DNA from: Sinohyriopsis cumingii
Lineage: Eukaryota; Mollusca; Bivalvia; Unionida; Unionidae
Length of the DNA: 64,000 nt
Reading direction: 5' to 3'
NCBI GenBank assembly: GCA_028554795.2
Contig: CM068829.1
Span: 133,240,825-133,304,824, forward strand
Shown: positions 36,162 to 47,100 of the stretch, piece after piece
Numbering within the stretch: position 1 is the first letter of the stretch
Layout of the letters: each line of letters starts with the position of its first letter
The notes under the pieces: model-generated
What the model saw: the letters and a program-made list of their open reading frames with translations, nothing else
What the model was told of the DNA's origin: nothing
The model's database searches: none
Translations under genes and position numbers: made by a program

Positions 36162-36360
36162 CTTCTTAGGAGGATGAGTCGACAATGGATGGTTAGACTG
36201 GAAACAACCCGGTTCTTAAAGTCAAAGCGCGGACGTGAAGGAAAACATCCCCCACACGGTTTTTGAGTCGCAACGTTTAGTGAGTGTCATGAGAGGGATA
36301 GTAAGAAATGAAAGAGCATCAATCCAACATTCTTATAGCTAAACAAAAGACAAAGGCATT

Positions 36361-36548
36361 TTTTTCAAAACACAACAATTTTTATTAAAAAATCATTTAA
36401 CACTAAACAACAACTCTAACATTTTTTAACAATAATCCAACAATATAACATCAAACAATTTTTTCAAAACACAACATTTTTTATTCAAAAATCACTTAAC
36501 ACTAAACAACAACTCTAACATTTTTTAACAACAATGCAACACTAAAAG
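36361..36548. repeat. Duplicated spacer at the protease-gene deletion junction
   Basis: A ~95-bp A/C-rich block present once in element 1 (about 5300-5415) occurs twice in tandem here. It is followed directly by sequence equivalent to 6480 of element 1. The protease and Cys/His genes (about 1 kb) are thus missing at this point. A minus-strand AATAAA remains for the capsid block. Confidence 0.8.
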
Positions 36549-36590
36549 TTTCTCCACTAGGTAAAGAGGGATAACAGTCTTCCATGGTTT

Positions 36591-37895
36591 CTAGTAATCT
36601 AGGATGACTTCTCTCAAACTGTTGATTTCTATGGTATTATCGAATTCTGCATACAGGATGACGTTCACCGTTTCATCAGGGTCTCGGTCTTTAAACTGAA
36701 TTTCCACACGAATCTGGCCGGATTTTATAGGGTGGAAATGTCCCTCGTCGCTGCCTTGGTCTGGAGTGAAATCGAAAGCCCACAAAGCGTAGCCTCCTGC
36801 ATAATCCTCGTACGTAATACCGTGACTGGTATTGGTTCCTAACTGTCCGGTGGCTTCGTACAGGGACAAGTACGATCTTAAGTAATTCTTCTTGGTAAAG
36901 TCAGGTTCGAAAGGTCGGGTACACAAGGTCTTGCCATCGCGACTGACTTCGATTTTGGACACGCCAAAGTGTTGAAAGTAGAAAGGATTTTTTTCGGCAG
37001 CTCCGTTGAAGGCTGTATTCTCGACGATACCAACGATCAAACGTTTGGGTAACTGTCCTTGGAACAGATGATCTTCGATCATGGATCGTTGTCCCTTGGG
37101 AATGGTGAAGGTTTTCACTTCCACGCGTCGTATGGGATACTTGGCAGTCGTTCTGCTCAACGTCTGACTGATGTCGTTTCCCACTTTATGTAACACTTCC
37201 ACACGGCGTACGTAGAGTCTGGCTTCTAGGATTTTGGTTTTGTAACCGTCACTATCAGCCATCAAATGGAAAGCGGCACTGCTACGATTCAGTCTCAGGC
37301 GGACATCCACCCCGTTCAGCAAATACTTTTCTTGCAACCACATGTCCAAATGCAAACGATCCATCAGTTCTAAACTTGTGTCGGCTCCCGTGATTCTCTT
37401 TCTTCGTTCTACAAATCCATCATTGTTGTCTTTCTTTTCATCAGTTTCCAATATTTCAAACTTGGTAGGTTCGTCAGCTTCCCATACCACACAGGCATTG
37501 AGATGAGTGTTCTTGGCATCTATTCCGTACGTCAAGAGATTTTCCAGGTAGGCACGATAAGGGTAAGTATCCATGCTGCTACTGACCAGTTTGTTATTCA
37601 AATACAAGTCCACTCCACTGAACAAAGAATGCATGAAATTGTTGACGGGAGCTACTGCTTCATCGTCTATAGCACCTCCAGTCTTATCTAGAATTTTGAC
37701 TTTCAGGTACAAGTAACTGCTATTCAGATCGATGTAACCTTCAGGCTGTCCTTTGATTTCAAACTCGATGGGAGCGGAATCGGTCAGTGAAATTCCACCC
37801 ACTGGGATTCTTGCATCGTCATCATCGTGGGGGGCATGGCAAACAGATCCAGTTCCGTCTTGGAACAAGCGCAAGATTCTCGATGCATCATTTTT
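36591..37895 (-). pseudogene. Major capsid protein, 5' frameshift
   Basis: Full-length homologue of the element 1 major capsid gene, but 13 bases are missing near 37790. The normal start codons at about 37890-37895 are followed by ~33 in-frame codons and then a stop. The remaining frame is open without an ATG until the N-F-M-H-S-L-F segment, about 80 codons in. All later jelly-roll landmarks are intact. Differences from element 1 cluster in loop-like patches. A functional capsid protein is unlikely unless an alternative start is used. Confidence 0.85.
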
Positions 37896-37909
37896 TTGTC
37901 TCTTTTTTC

Positions 37910-38326
37910 TCAATAATCGAAAACGTCTAAGTCTCGAACGGTTCTTCTTTTCTTGGCCTTTCTCGCTTGAAGTCTGTTGAAAGGGTGTTTTCTTCGTCGT
38001 CTCTTTCTGCCTTGTCCTTGCTGAATGCCTGACTCGGTAGCGTGCAGGGCATTTATAGGTGTTTCTCGTTGGCCTAAAATGTCTTTGCCCGTTTGCAGCA
38101 AGACATTTTTGCCAGCCCTCATGAAGGCTTCTTTAGGGTTTTGTTTGTCGATGATGACATTTTGGAGAAATTCTTTGCCTTGCGTCAGTGCCGCATCTTT
38201 CAAGGCGTGCAATCCGCGTGTCACCATCGGTTTCAACACCGGGGCCACCGAACGAAAGGTCGATTTTAACATATCTCCTAAGCCGTGTCCTCGCTGTTGA
38301 GCAACCCCTCGGTACACTGGATACAT
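37910..38326 (-). CDS. Basic virion protein (pVI/pX-like), E2 copy
   Basis: 138 residues, intact, near-identical to the 7868-8284 gene with the same Q-R-G-H-G-L-G-D amphipathic start and Arg/Lys clusters. Its first part is also overlapped in another frame by the extended penton reading frame (38133-39236) created by a deletion. Confidence 0.8.
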   Translation of the reverse strand: MYPVYRGVAQQRGHGLGDMLKSTFRSVAPVLKPMVTRGLHALKDAALTQGKEFLQNVIIDKQNPKEAFMRAGKNVLLQTGKDILGQRETPINALHATESGIQQGQGRKRRRRKHPFNRLQARKAKKRRTVRDLDVFDY

Positions 38327-39236
38327 GACTTAAGAGTCGTGAGAGAACCGTTTTCGTGACTTTTCCTTTGGTGAATGGAATATTTTGTGCCAGATCTCCT
38401 TTTATAGCAATGTTGACCGTGTCCAAATACGACTTACTGACAGGCAAATAGTGAGGATGGACAAATTCGCGGTGGACGTGGTAAGTGTTTCCACCTTCCT
38501 CGTCAGTGTTCGTGGCAGAATCCACTTTGAAAGGAATGACACGCAGTAACGGTACGGAGGTGTGTCCCACCACGTTGTACTCCACCACATCGGAATACAC
38601 GAACATCAAATTCAGTCCTTGGTTCAGTTCTACCGGGGCACGAAATAACTTGCTAAAAGACTCGTTGTCGTAAACGATGGGTAATTCGTTTTTCTTGAGC
38701 ATGGTCTTTCTCATGTCCATGTCTCCGCCCAACATGTCAAACAATTCAGGACAAAATAAAATGGACAGGATTTTACTCCGTTCAAATTTCATCAAGAAGC
38801 GACGAGCTGCTTTGTGGTACTCCATGGTGACATTTTTGTTGACATGCTCCAAAGCTTTCAGAAACACGACATTAAACCTGGAGGTTATGGTGCTGACCAA
38901 ATGTTGACCACTAAAATAATAGCCTGGGGGAATGAACAAGTGATAGGTGGTGTACTTTTGTGTACGGGTTTTCTTGTCATATTTGACATTGCTATCCATC
39001 CACTGTTGCATTTGCTCGTCATGAACTTCCACATCAAAAAAATTTTGATTGGGAAGGACATTGAGGACTTGGGTCGGGAGAATCATTTCTACCAAAGCCA
39101 CTTCCCAATGGGCTTCGTGATCTAACTGGATGGCTTGAGGTAATTTGGCAGTGTAACAGCACAACGTTTTCTTGGGAAACACCTCCATGGAACTGTCACT
39201 GGGTAAAGTTAAGTAAAATTGGTTTTGGTGACTCAT
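38133..39236 (-). pseudogene. Penton-like minor capsid protein with altered C-terminus
   Basis: Starts like the element 1 penton and is nearly identical at its ends, but the centre (about 38640-39090) is a highly diverged version. A 16-bp deletion near 38357 removes the last coding residues and shifts the frame, adding about 70 residues of out-of-frame sequence that run through the adjacent basic-protein gene. The jelly-roll core may still fold, so functional loss is probable but not certain. Confidence 0.8.
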
Positions 39237-39649
39237 AATTCCAGAGTTCTGTGGCTGTCCGAGGGGTTACTGGACGTCAGAGGAGTGTCTCTGCCCAAAA
39301 TGGGGTTCTGGTTGTGATTGAAGTGGTGACTGGCACTGGCACTGAACACAAGGTTCCCGGGGTTCCCGTTCGAGGAGAATTTCAGGGAGGGATTAGGAAG
39401 CAGGTAACCGATGCAACTGCTCAATAAAATGGTCCACAATTGTTTGTCTCCTTGTTGCAAACTCAAATTGGCGATGGCTGCCCCGATGACACAATACACC
39501 ACGAAGATTTGGCAGAAAAAGACGATTTGCGTCTTAAGCACACGTTCTCCACACCACACCCACAAGGGTTGTTTTTGTAAATCTTGCACAGAAGAACTAG
39601 GTGAAGGAGGAGTGGTCGACGTAGCTGCGTCTGCTGTGTGAAAGGGCAT
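39233..39649 (-). CDS. Conserved two-TM Polinton protein, E2 copy
   Basis: 138 residues from the ATG at 39647-39649, intact. Same two hydrophobic segments and L-L-S-S-C-I-G-Y-L-L-P-N-P signature as 9206-9622. The ATGA overlap with the penton gene and short gap to the integrase are preserved. The Ser/Asn tail has small compensating indels. Confidence 0.83.
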   Translation of the reverse strand: MPFHTADAATSTTPPSPSSSVQDLQKQPLWVWCGERVLKTQIVFFCQIFVVYCVIGAAIANLSLQQGDKQLWTILLSSCIGYLLPNPSLKFSSNGNPGNLVFSASASHHFNHNQNPILGRDTPLTSSNPSDSHRTLEL

Positions 39650-39654
39650 GATGG

Positions 39655-40764
39655 TCACTTCTTTTTATAGTCGATGACTTGCGAAGCGTCGATCCAAGAA
39701 TCAAAACTGGGTGGATATCCTTTCCAACGTACTTTGACTTCTTTGACACGTCGTTTGCCCAATTTACGGGTTCTGCGTTCGAGAATGCTTTCGATGTCGT
39801 ACACGTCGTCTTCTTTTTTGGTGACACGTTGTAACTCGGGCAAATAAAACGTTCCTTTGAGCACTTCTCCGTTCATGTCTTCCAATTTATAGACGGCAGG
39901 ATGACGGCCATGCACTCGTCCAGTGACGCGCAACAATTCGGTCGTCCAGTTAGGTAAGTAACCTTTGTCGAAAGTGCGTTTGGTTTTGCCAATGCGCACC
40001 CAATCTCCCACGGCCAACACTCCACTTTTCTCGGGGACAGCCCTCGTCGGGGACGTACCAAACAGACGCTCAAACATCAACACTTCGTTGTCGGGAGTCA
40101 CGTCTTGCGGGGCACGTCCGATGCTTCGATGGTAAGATTGGTTGTACGCTTGCACCAGGTGCGGCAAGATGTCGATGTACTTCAGAGTGTGGTGATGCGT
40201 AAAATATTTCCACATGCGTTCTTTCAAAGTGCGTTGAAACCGTTCCACGATGCTGGCTTTGGTTTCGGGATTCTCGGTGGTAAAAAAATGAATGTCACGT
40301 TTCTTTAATTCTTTTTGGAAAGCTTGGTTCAGAAATTCGGTGCCTTTGTCCGTTTGCCATCGAAGAGGGTGACGACCGCTTTGTTTCAACACCCGTTGCA
40401 GGGCTCGCACTAACTCGCTGCTCGATTTGGAAGTCAAGGGCACGACCCAGGCAAATTTGGAAAAGACGTCGATGACACAAAACAAATATTTGTAGCTACG
40501 ATTGTAGCTGGCCAAATGAGAGACATCGGCTAAATCGACTTGCCACTGATGATCGATGCCTTCCACTCGGGTGCGACTTCTGGCAAACTTGCGTCGAATG
40601 GGTTTGTGTAAAGTGTAGGTAGCTTGTTCTTGTAACCATCGTTGCACTTGAGGTAAACGGAGACTTTTCAGTCGCGTTTTGGCAGCACGATATAATTTTT
40701 GAACTCCTGCGTAACCTGCAGGATGGGAGGGATCGTAGTAAATGCTGGCTAAGACTTTTTCCAT
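39655..40764 (-). CDS. Retroviral-type integrase with chromodomain, E2 copy
   Basis: 369 residues, intact, about 98 percent identical to the element 1 integrase. The D-D-35-E catalytic residues and C-terminal chromodomain are all present; a few substitutions lie outside the catalytic residues (for example Ala to Val next to the first Asp). It is one of the few undamaged genes of this element and could in principle act in trans on either element's ends. Confidence 0.95.
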   Translation of the reverse strand: MEKVLASIYYDPSHPAGYAGVQKLYRAAKTRLKSLRLPQVQRWLQEQATYTLHKPIRRKFARSRTRVEGIDHQWQVDLADVSHLASYNRSYKYLFCVIDVFSKFAWVVPLTSKSSSELVRALQRVLKQSGRHPLRWQTDKGTEFLNQAFQKELKKRDIHFFTTENPETKASIVERFQRTLKERMWKYFTHHHTLKYIDILPHLVQAYNQSYHRSIGRAPQDVTPDNEVLMFERLFGTSPTRAVPEKSGVLAVGDWVRIGKTKRTFDKGYLPNWTTELLRVTGRVHGRHPAVYKLEDMNGEVLKGTFYLPELQRVTKKEDDVYDIESILERRTRKLGKRRVKEVKVRWKGYPPSFDSWIDASQVIDYKKK

Positions 40765-40785
40765 TTTTTTGTGTTGGTTGGTGTG

Positions 40786-41411
40786 TTAATAAGACACCCA
40801 CTCTTGGAGGATGCTACTCTTTTTCTCTTGGGGTATTTTCTTGGATTGCAATGCTTTGCGTGTGCGGCCAGCAATAGGTGTCGAAGAGGAGAAGGATGTC
40901 TGAGCGGGGGATATCGGTTCTTGTTTCACTTCTGTCTTCACTTTCTTTTTCTCTTGTGAGGAAGAAGGGGTGGCCATCATCTTTTTAATCCATCCAATTC
41001 TGGAGGTAGGTGGTGTTGTTAACTTGCGTACTTTTTCTGGTGGAGTTGAAACCCTTCCTCTTCTTCTCCTTTTTCTGTCTTGGTCACGGGTACTGGTGGT
41101 ACTGGTACTGGTGATGGTGGTGGTGCTGGACTTTTCATCAAGGTCTTAAAATCTTTCAGAGTGGGTAGAGCTGTTTCGTCTAAAGCTTTCTGGTGAAAGA
41201 GTTGCAGTCGTTGCAAGAGTTGACCGTACTTTTGCGATTTTTCTGCTTCGGACAAATCTTGGCGATCCATCAAGGACTGCAATTCGTGTTGTAACTGGGA
41301 CATCTCGCTCAAATGGGGATTGGGAGGTAAATGCGGGGTGTGTTGTTCTTGCCACCGATGGTATTCCATCCATCGTTTGTAAGGCACTAAAGCTAGTTTT
41401 CGTCCTTCCAT
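40786..41411 (-). pseudogene. Pro/Lys-rich protein, frameshifted
   Basis: Homologue of 10759-11388. One base is missing from a T run near 41047, so the frame breaks after ~122 codons; the basic C-terminal part continues in another frame at 40786-40980. Promoter-like GATAAAAAGG retained upstream. Confidence 0.8.
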
Positions 41412-41459
41412 GGGGTTGTCAAGGGTCGATTCTGAGATCTTGGAACCTCCGAGGCCTTT

Positions 41460-41846
41460 TTATCTTGCTCCCACCAGTCCTCCCAACATGGTTCCCAAGA
41501 CTCCTTTCAGTATGGGGCCTAACAAGAGAGGTAAAATACCTCCACGTTGCACTAACATCTTCTTTTTTTGACGAATGGGAATTTTCTTTTGAACCATTTG
41601 GCGAAGAACGTGACGATGTTTGCCTAAGCATTGTTTCTGGTGTTTGGACAAAGGGATCGTGCCTTTCAAAACGTTCAAACAACATTCGCACACGGTATCG
41701 ATGACCTCTTTGGAGGCTGTTTGAATGAGTTTTTTTCGTAGGGGTGGAGAAGCTTTGGACAGGACAGATAACATGTCCCCATGTTTAGCTAAACGTGGTG
41801 GCAGTCCTTTCCTTTTCTTTTCTTGGGGTTTTCTGGAGGGTGACAT
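41460..41846 (-). CDS. Basic core-like protein with Gly-Gly hydrophobic tail, E2 copy
   Basis: 128 residues from the ATG at 41844-41846, intact and close to the element 1 copy, with the C-E-C-C/H/C/H-H cluster and Q-R-G-G-I-L-P-L-L-L tail. The ~250-bp deletion that removed the protamine-like gene places this ATG ~60 bases from the promoter that served that gene in element 1 (now GATAAAAAAGG at about 41900). Confidence 0.75.
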   Translation of the reverse strand: MSPSRKPQEKKRKGLPPRLAKHGDMLSVLSKASPPLRKKLIQTASKEVIDTVCECCLNVLKGTIPLSKHQKQCLGKHRHVLRQMVQKKIPIRQKKKMLVQRGGILPLLLGPILKGVLGTMLGGLVGAR

Positions 41847-41904
41847 CTTTGAGTCTTCAGGAGCACCAAAAAACACTGATACCCGACTTGGTCACAGGCC
41901 TTTT

Positions 41905-42828
41905 TTATCCTGGAACGCGTCGCCACTGATTGTCTTTACGTCGTATCAGTTTGAGGACAGGCATGACACGTCGTGCAGGGGTACGTAACGGACTAAATCG
42001 AGCCAGTTCTTGCTTGGACAAATCCAGTAAACTTTATAACATGCCCGATCTTTCTTGAACTTTGATTTTGGGAGAAGGTACTTTGTGAGCAGCAGCCACT
42101 GCCACTAAATTGGAAGGTCCTGCCACTGGGGAAGTTCTTTTAGGGGTCATCAACGGAGAAGTTCTTGGTGTGATCAACGTCTCCAAGTACTCTTCAGTTC
42201 TGGGTGTCATTAACGGAGAAGTGGACAAACGTGAGGCTGCCGGAGACGCAGTCACCGCCGTGGCAGGTCGTGGTTTGCGAGTGTAAGGTTGCGTCCTGGC
42301 CGAAGTGCCTCTCTTGCGACTAGTTTTCTGTGGACTTTTCTTTTTCTGGGGGCTTCTTTTCTTTTTCCGGGGTGGTGGTGGTGGTGTCTGGTCAGAGGAG
42401 GGTCCTGCCACTGGAGAAGTTCTCCTTGGGGACCTGGTCTTTTTCTTCTTGGGGCTTCGTTGGACTTTTGTCTTGGGTATAACTTTGGGGGCATTAGGAT
42501 CCCATCTTAAGAGTGAGCGAATGATGACCCCTCCTAAAGTACCGCTCCCTCCAGGTTTCAAAATGATTTGTTTTTTGGTTTGAGTGTCGATGCGGGGATC
42601 GGCCAGTTGGACCAAAGCGACTTTGTTTCGATCGAAAAAGCGTTTGGTTTGATGAGGAATCTGAATGATTCCTTGGAGTAATTGACGTGCCGTCACCGTG
42701 AACCATCGTAAGACTTCTCTGAGACTAGCTTCTAAGACACGAGCTCGTGTTTGTGGATCTTTTTCTCGACTGATGCCATACAAGGCACGAATCAATTTGA
42801 CGGGAAGATGCGGCTGAAGGGACGTCAT
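41905..42828 (-). pseudogene. Histone H1-like core protein, truncated by nonsense
   Basis: Starts at the ATG at 42826-42828 and follows the element 1 protein, with four Ser-Pro-basic motifs. CAA to TAA at 42034-42036 truncates it by about 43 codons; the remaining 264 residues keep the basic centre. Confidence 0.8.
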
Positions 42829-42882
42829 GTTCGCACTGGAGTGAGACAGACGAAAAAGGGTCTGAGGTTTTTATAGATTTTT

Positions 42883-43626
42883 TTATGGGGAGTGAAATGA
42901 AGTCGAGGACGGAGACGTGTACAGGACAGGCCCTCCGTCTTGGCACCAGTGGTGAAACAAGTGGGTACGAAATCGCAAATCCTCGGGGGTCGTAGGTTTC
43001 AAATCGACGAGTAAATAGGCGTGTGGAGTTTGAGTGGCATCGTCGTACGCCTGAGTCAGCCAAGGCGTTCCTAACTGTTTGGCTAAGACTTGCACTTGCG
43101 ATTTATCTCGAGGGCTTTTAAACAAGACCACGTAATGCGCATTGAGACTGATGGTGCGATGGGCTTTACTTTGTTGAAACAAATTTTGGGTGATGTAAAC
43201 GACACTGGCATTACGGTGATGCCCTTTGCGCGTGAACCACAGTTTAATTTCTTCTTCGTCTTCTCCTAACATGTCGTCGAAAATGACCAAATGGGTTAGA
43301 CGATAGTCAGAGACGATGCCGTCGTCTTCTTTAGGAATGCCTTCCACAAACACGATGGAATCGCCTTAACTTTCTCGCAAGAGGCTGTACGCCGATTGCC
43401 ACTCTTTGTAACACCACACGATTCGTTGAGGGGGTCGATCGATCAAATGATGTTTATGTTCGATCAAACGTTTGACGAATTCAGTTTTGCCTGAACCGCT
43501 AGGTCCAGCAATGAGCATGTTAAAGGGATGGCGAAGATACAAAGCCTCCCAACTGGCACGATCTAAGTGTTCGTCGATGAATTTGACAGTAGAGGAAGAG
43601 GGAGCAGAGACAGCAGAGGTAGCCAT
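42883..43626 (-). pseudogene. Packaging ATPase, nonsense mutation
   Basis: Homologue of 13142-13897 starting at 43626. Walker A lies in the 5' part; a CAA-to-TAA change at 43366-43368 (codon 87) separates it from Walker B, so no functional ATPase is expected. A second change shortens the C-terminus by a few residues. Confidence 0.9.
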
Positions 43627-43696
43627 GGTGTGAGAAATGTCACTTGTGACACGAAAAACAAACAAGACAAGAGTTTATATACTTTTTCAGAACACG

Positions 43697-44001
43697 TTTA
43701 TTGAATGTTTTTTTCAAACATGAATACGAAAGACAAAAAATACATAAAAGCCAAAGGCTTAAGTACAAGAATAAAAGGCACATGATAACCATGAACGTGG
43801 AATAAACACAAGTGTCTGTACAACATGTTTTGGGTAAAGTTCTAACCAGTTCTATAGTAGGGGTAAGGTCACACAAGTGTCCTCCCGAAAGGGTCTTTCA
43901 GGCCTGTCCACGACAGTCCTGTCCTGGGTGACGGGTTCTTCTGGCACCGTCACTAACACAGGTTGAAAAGTAACTTTTTTCCTTGAATAACTCTCGTGCA
44001 T
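43697..44001 (-). pseudogene. C-tail membrane protein, frameshifted, with poly(A) signal
   Basis: Homologue of 13985-14275: the ATG at 43999-44001 and the hydrophilic part are preserved. Two extra bases near 43856 shift the frame before the Cys cluster and hydrophobic segment, which remain readable in another frame. AATAAA at 43697-43702 is conserved. Confidence 0.6.
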
Positions 44002-44125
44002 ACTAGGCCACCTCTTGTGTCCAAGCCTCAAAACCCTGGTCTCGGTGATGTCCAACATTTGACTCCTAACCAATCTGGTTTCTTCTTCGTCAACGACATG
44101 GTAAGTTACTTCAATGAACAATGAA
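43978..44125 (-). pseudogene. Remnant of the accessory block
   Basis: About 65 bp still matches the 3' part of the 107-residue ORF of element 1 (E-A-W-T-Q-E-V-A, now followed by TAG), and a short GGTAAGTTACTTCAATG matches the 3' end of the BIR gene region. The ~2 kb between them in element 1 (BIR, two F-box-like genes, two small ORFs) is missing. Element 2 therefore lost the block; it did not lack it originally. Confidence 0.6.
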
Positions 44126-47100
44126 CTATCGATCTTGCCTAGGGTTCCTTTTTATATACAGACCAATACCGACGTGACCGTACGGTAAGGTGAAGTGATT
44201 GGGAAGTCGCACTCGCTTCTGGTATACAATTTGATAGACTTTTTCCAAGGGTTCACTGACGATGTGGTGAGTGGGTAAACGTACAATCTTGTTCGGTTGA
44301 TAGGTGGTCACTTTAAAGTTTCCATCCTCTCCCGATCGCAAGGCTTCTTTCAATACCCCAAAGTTGACCACTCGACTGGTACGATGATTCAGAGTCAGTC
44401 CTTTCACTTTGCACGTCGTGTGCACTTCTCCTTGTTTGTCCCGGTATTCGTAGCCGTAATTTTTGGGACCACCACTGACGAAACTTAGAATCTTGTCGTC
44501 GGGATGCTCGTCTGTCCAGGCTCCTAAACGGTCTCCTTCGATGTCAGGGTGCTGTTGAATCGGGTGATGGATGTAAATGCAACTGTCCGTGTCAAAGTAC
44601 AGGACGCGTTCTTTTAACAGTTCTAAAGCTTCGTACAATTTTAAGCGAGCATGAGCTGTCACGTAAGCCGCAATGATGACATTTCCAAAAGGGTCGTCTT
44701 GTACAAAGTCCAGATCTTCTTCGTAATTGACCAAGATCAAATCCTCTCGAACGACGTCCACGTGTTTCATGTATTTGGTTTTGTCGTGAATCATCTGGAA
44801 GTAGCGGGAAGGTTCTGTCAAATATTCCGTCTTGGGTAAACACGGTCGTTTTGCCATTTTACCCCACAAGCAATTTAACATCACTTTGGCAAACGATCGC
44901 CTGCCTTCGTTTTTTTCGATGTGGTCTAAAGAGATGCCTTCTTGTGCGTAGTATTTCTCTTTGAATTGTATTTGGTCTTCGGGAGTGTGACACCAGGAAG
45001 CATAGCCGCTGGCTTCTTGTTTCAGTTTCAAAAAGGCATCCACGTAGTCGGCGAAAATGCCTTTCTGAGTAGGGTCACCCTTGTGGTACTGTTGTGTCTT
45101 GGGAAAGTGGCAAATTTCGTACACTTCTAACAGTTGGTATCCCATGTCCAGAGCTTTGAACAATTCCACGCTGACCCAGGTTCCCGTCAAGGCACGTTCT
45201 TACTGGCTGTGATGGCAAGGTTGGTCCTGGTTGCACGTTTCGGCACAAGTACGGCACAAGGGAAACATCAGTTTGCCTTGACAATGGTGAGGTAACACGG
45301 GATGGTATAGGTTCGTGGGAGGCAAAACTTTACACTTGATCAAGCCTTCGTATTGTCGAATGTTTTTCAGGTAGATGTGTTCCGTGAACAATTGCGGGTG
45401 CCCTACAGGAAAGCGACACTATTTGCACACGTAGGGACACAGCGAACACACGTCCAAGTATTTGATTTCTTCTCCTTTCTCTTCGTCGGCTTGGTACAGC
45501 AAACACGTGGCATTGGTCCTTCCTCCGTACAAACCATCCCTCGGGTTCAGCGGGTCCATGAACTGGTAACTTTCCACGAGGCGTTTAAACTCGGGATCGG
45601 TTTTCATACGGTGATCGTACTCGTGTTCCCACATTTCCACCACTTGGTATCCTTGCCGTTCTAGATTTAGGCGTCGCTGACAAGTGTCCTGGTACAGGTC
45701 TTCCATGGTCCGTTGTAAAAACTGATTTTTAGTGTCACGGTCAGGGTAGCAGACGGGACATCCGTGAAATAAGCAACCGTTAAACTCGTACACGATCTTG
45801 GAGTTTTCTAAGTCCCAACCATCGACCAAATACGTTCCGATGGTCTTTTCGCCCACTCCGTTGCGGGCATGCTGAATCCCTTTGTCTTCCTTGTCGCACA
45901 AGTAATGTAACCAACGTAGGGCTTTGACCGAGTATTGACGCTTGACATAGTGGGTCGTTTGAGGACTGATGACACCCACGGTGTTTTCAGGCATGAATCG
46001 TTGACGGTACACTAAGGAACACGCTTTGGCAATGGTGCAAGCTTCTTTCAAAGGATCGACCCCTCCGTGTTCCATGAACAGTTCTCGAAATTTTCCACAG
46101 CAACGCCGTAAAATGTCCACGTCGGAACGACAATACTTTAGCATTTCTTCCTGAAGTCGAAAGGGTCCGAGGCGTGAGCTTGGTACCAAGCGTAGAAAGC
46201 TTCTCGTTGTTCGGTACGCATGTTTTCGGGGTCGTAATAGTGAGCCTCAGGCAAATGGGGTAGAACAGCATGTTGATTGGCTTCCGTATTGAAAAAGTGT
46301 GGAAAGTACCCTTTAGCCATTTCTGTCATTCCAAACGTTTTAGGCATTCGGCTCAAAGGCATGGCCAAGTAACTCATCGAATCTTTAAACTGTACTTGTC
46401 CCACTTGCATGAAAATGATTTTGGCTCCGTTCAAAGTCACTTTAGGACGTTCGGTTCCTTGTTCCGCATAGTACCTCAAAAGAAACTGTCCATCGTATCC
46501 GGAGAAATTGTGAGCCATCACTGTGGCATGACGATGACAATCTCCGTAACGTTCGATGTCCTCTTGGCTCCACGTCTTGTCGATGGGGTCTAAGACCCAT
46601 TGGGCAAAACCGGCTAACGTGTTTGGTCCCCGAAAGATTTTTTCACGCCCTCCGGGAATCTTGCTGCAGTGAGGGCAATGACTGAAGATAGGTTCTTGAA
46701 TGCACTTCTCGCACGCTCGATGAGCCACGCAGAAATTAGGAATGTGAATGCCAGTCTCTTGCATGCATTCGAAATCGAAAAAGATGAAATTGCCTTTCTT
46801 CTTGTGACCGTCCTCTTTCTCTGGTGGGGGTTGGTATTTTTGCACGTAGCATTGGTGTTCCAAGTCCACGATGTGGTGACAAATGTGACATTTTTTCTTT
46901 CCTCGACATACGTGTGCCTTGGCATTGTTGGTACGTATGCCTTGTCTACACGTAGGGCACAATCTCAGGAGTTGACAAGCACATTTCTTCTGTGAACCTT
47001 GTGTTTTCAAATGTTGTTGGTAACAGGTAGGGCTGACAAACGTGCGCAGACAAGTCGAACAAGGCACTGGTTCTTCGCTCAGACAGGGTGGAGAGGCCAA

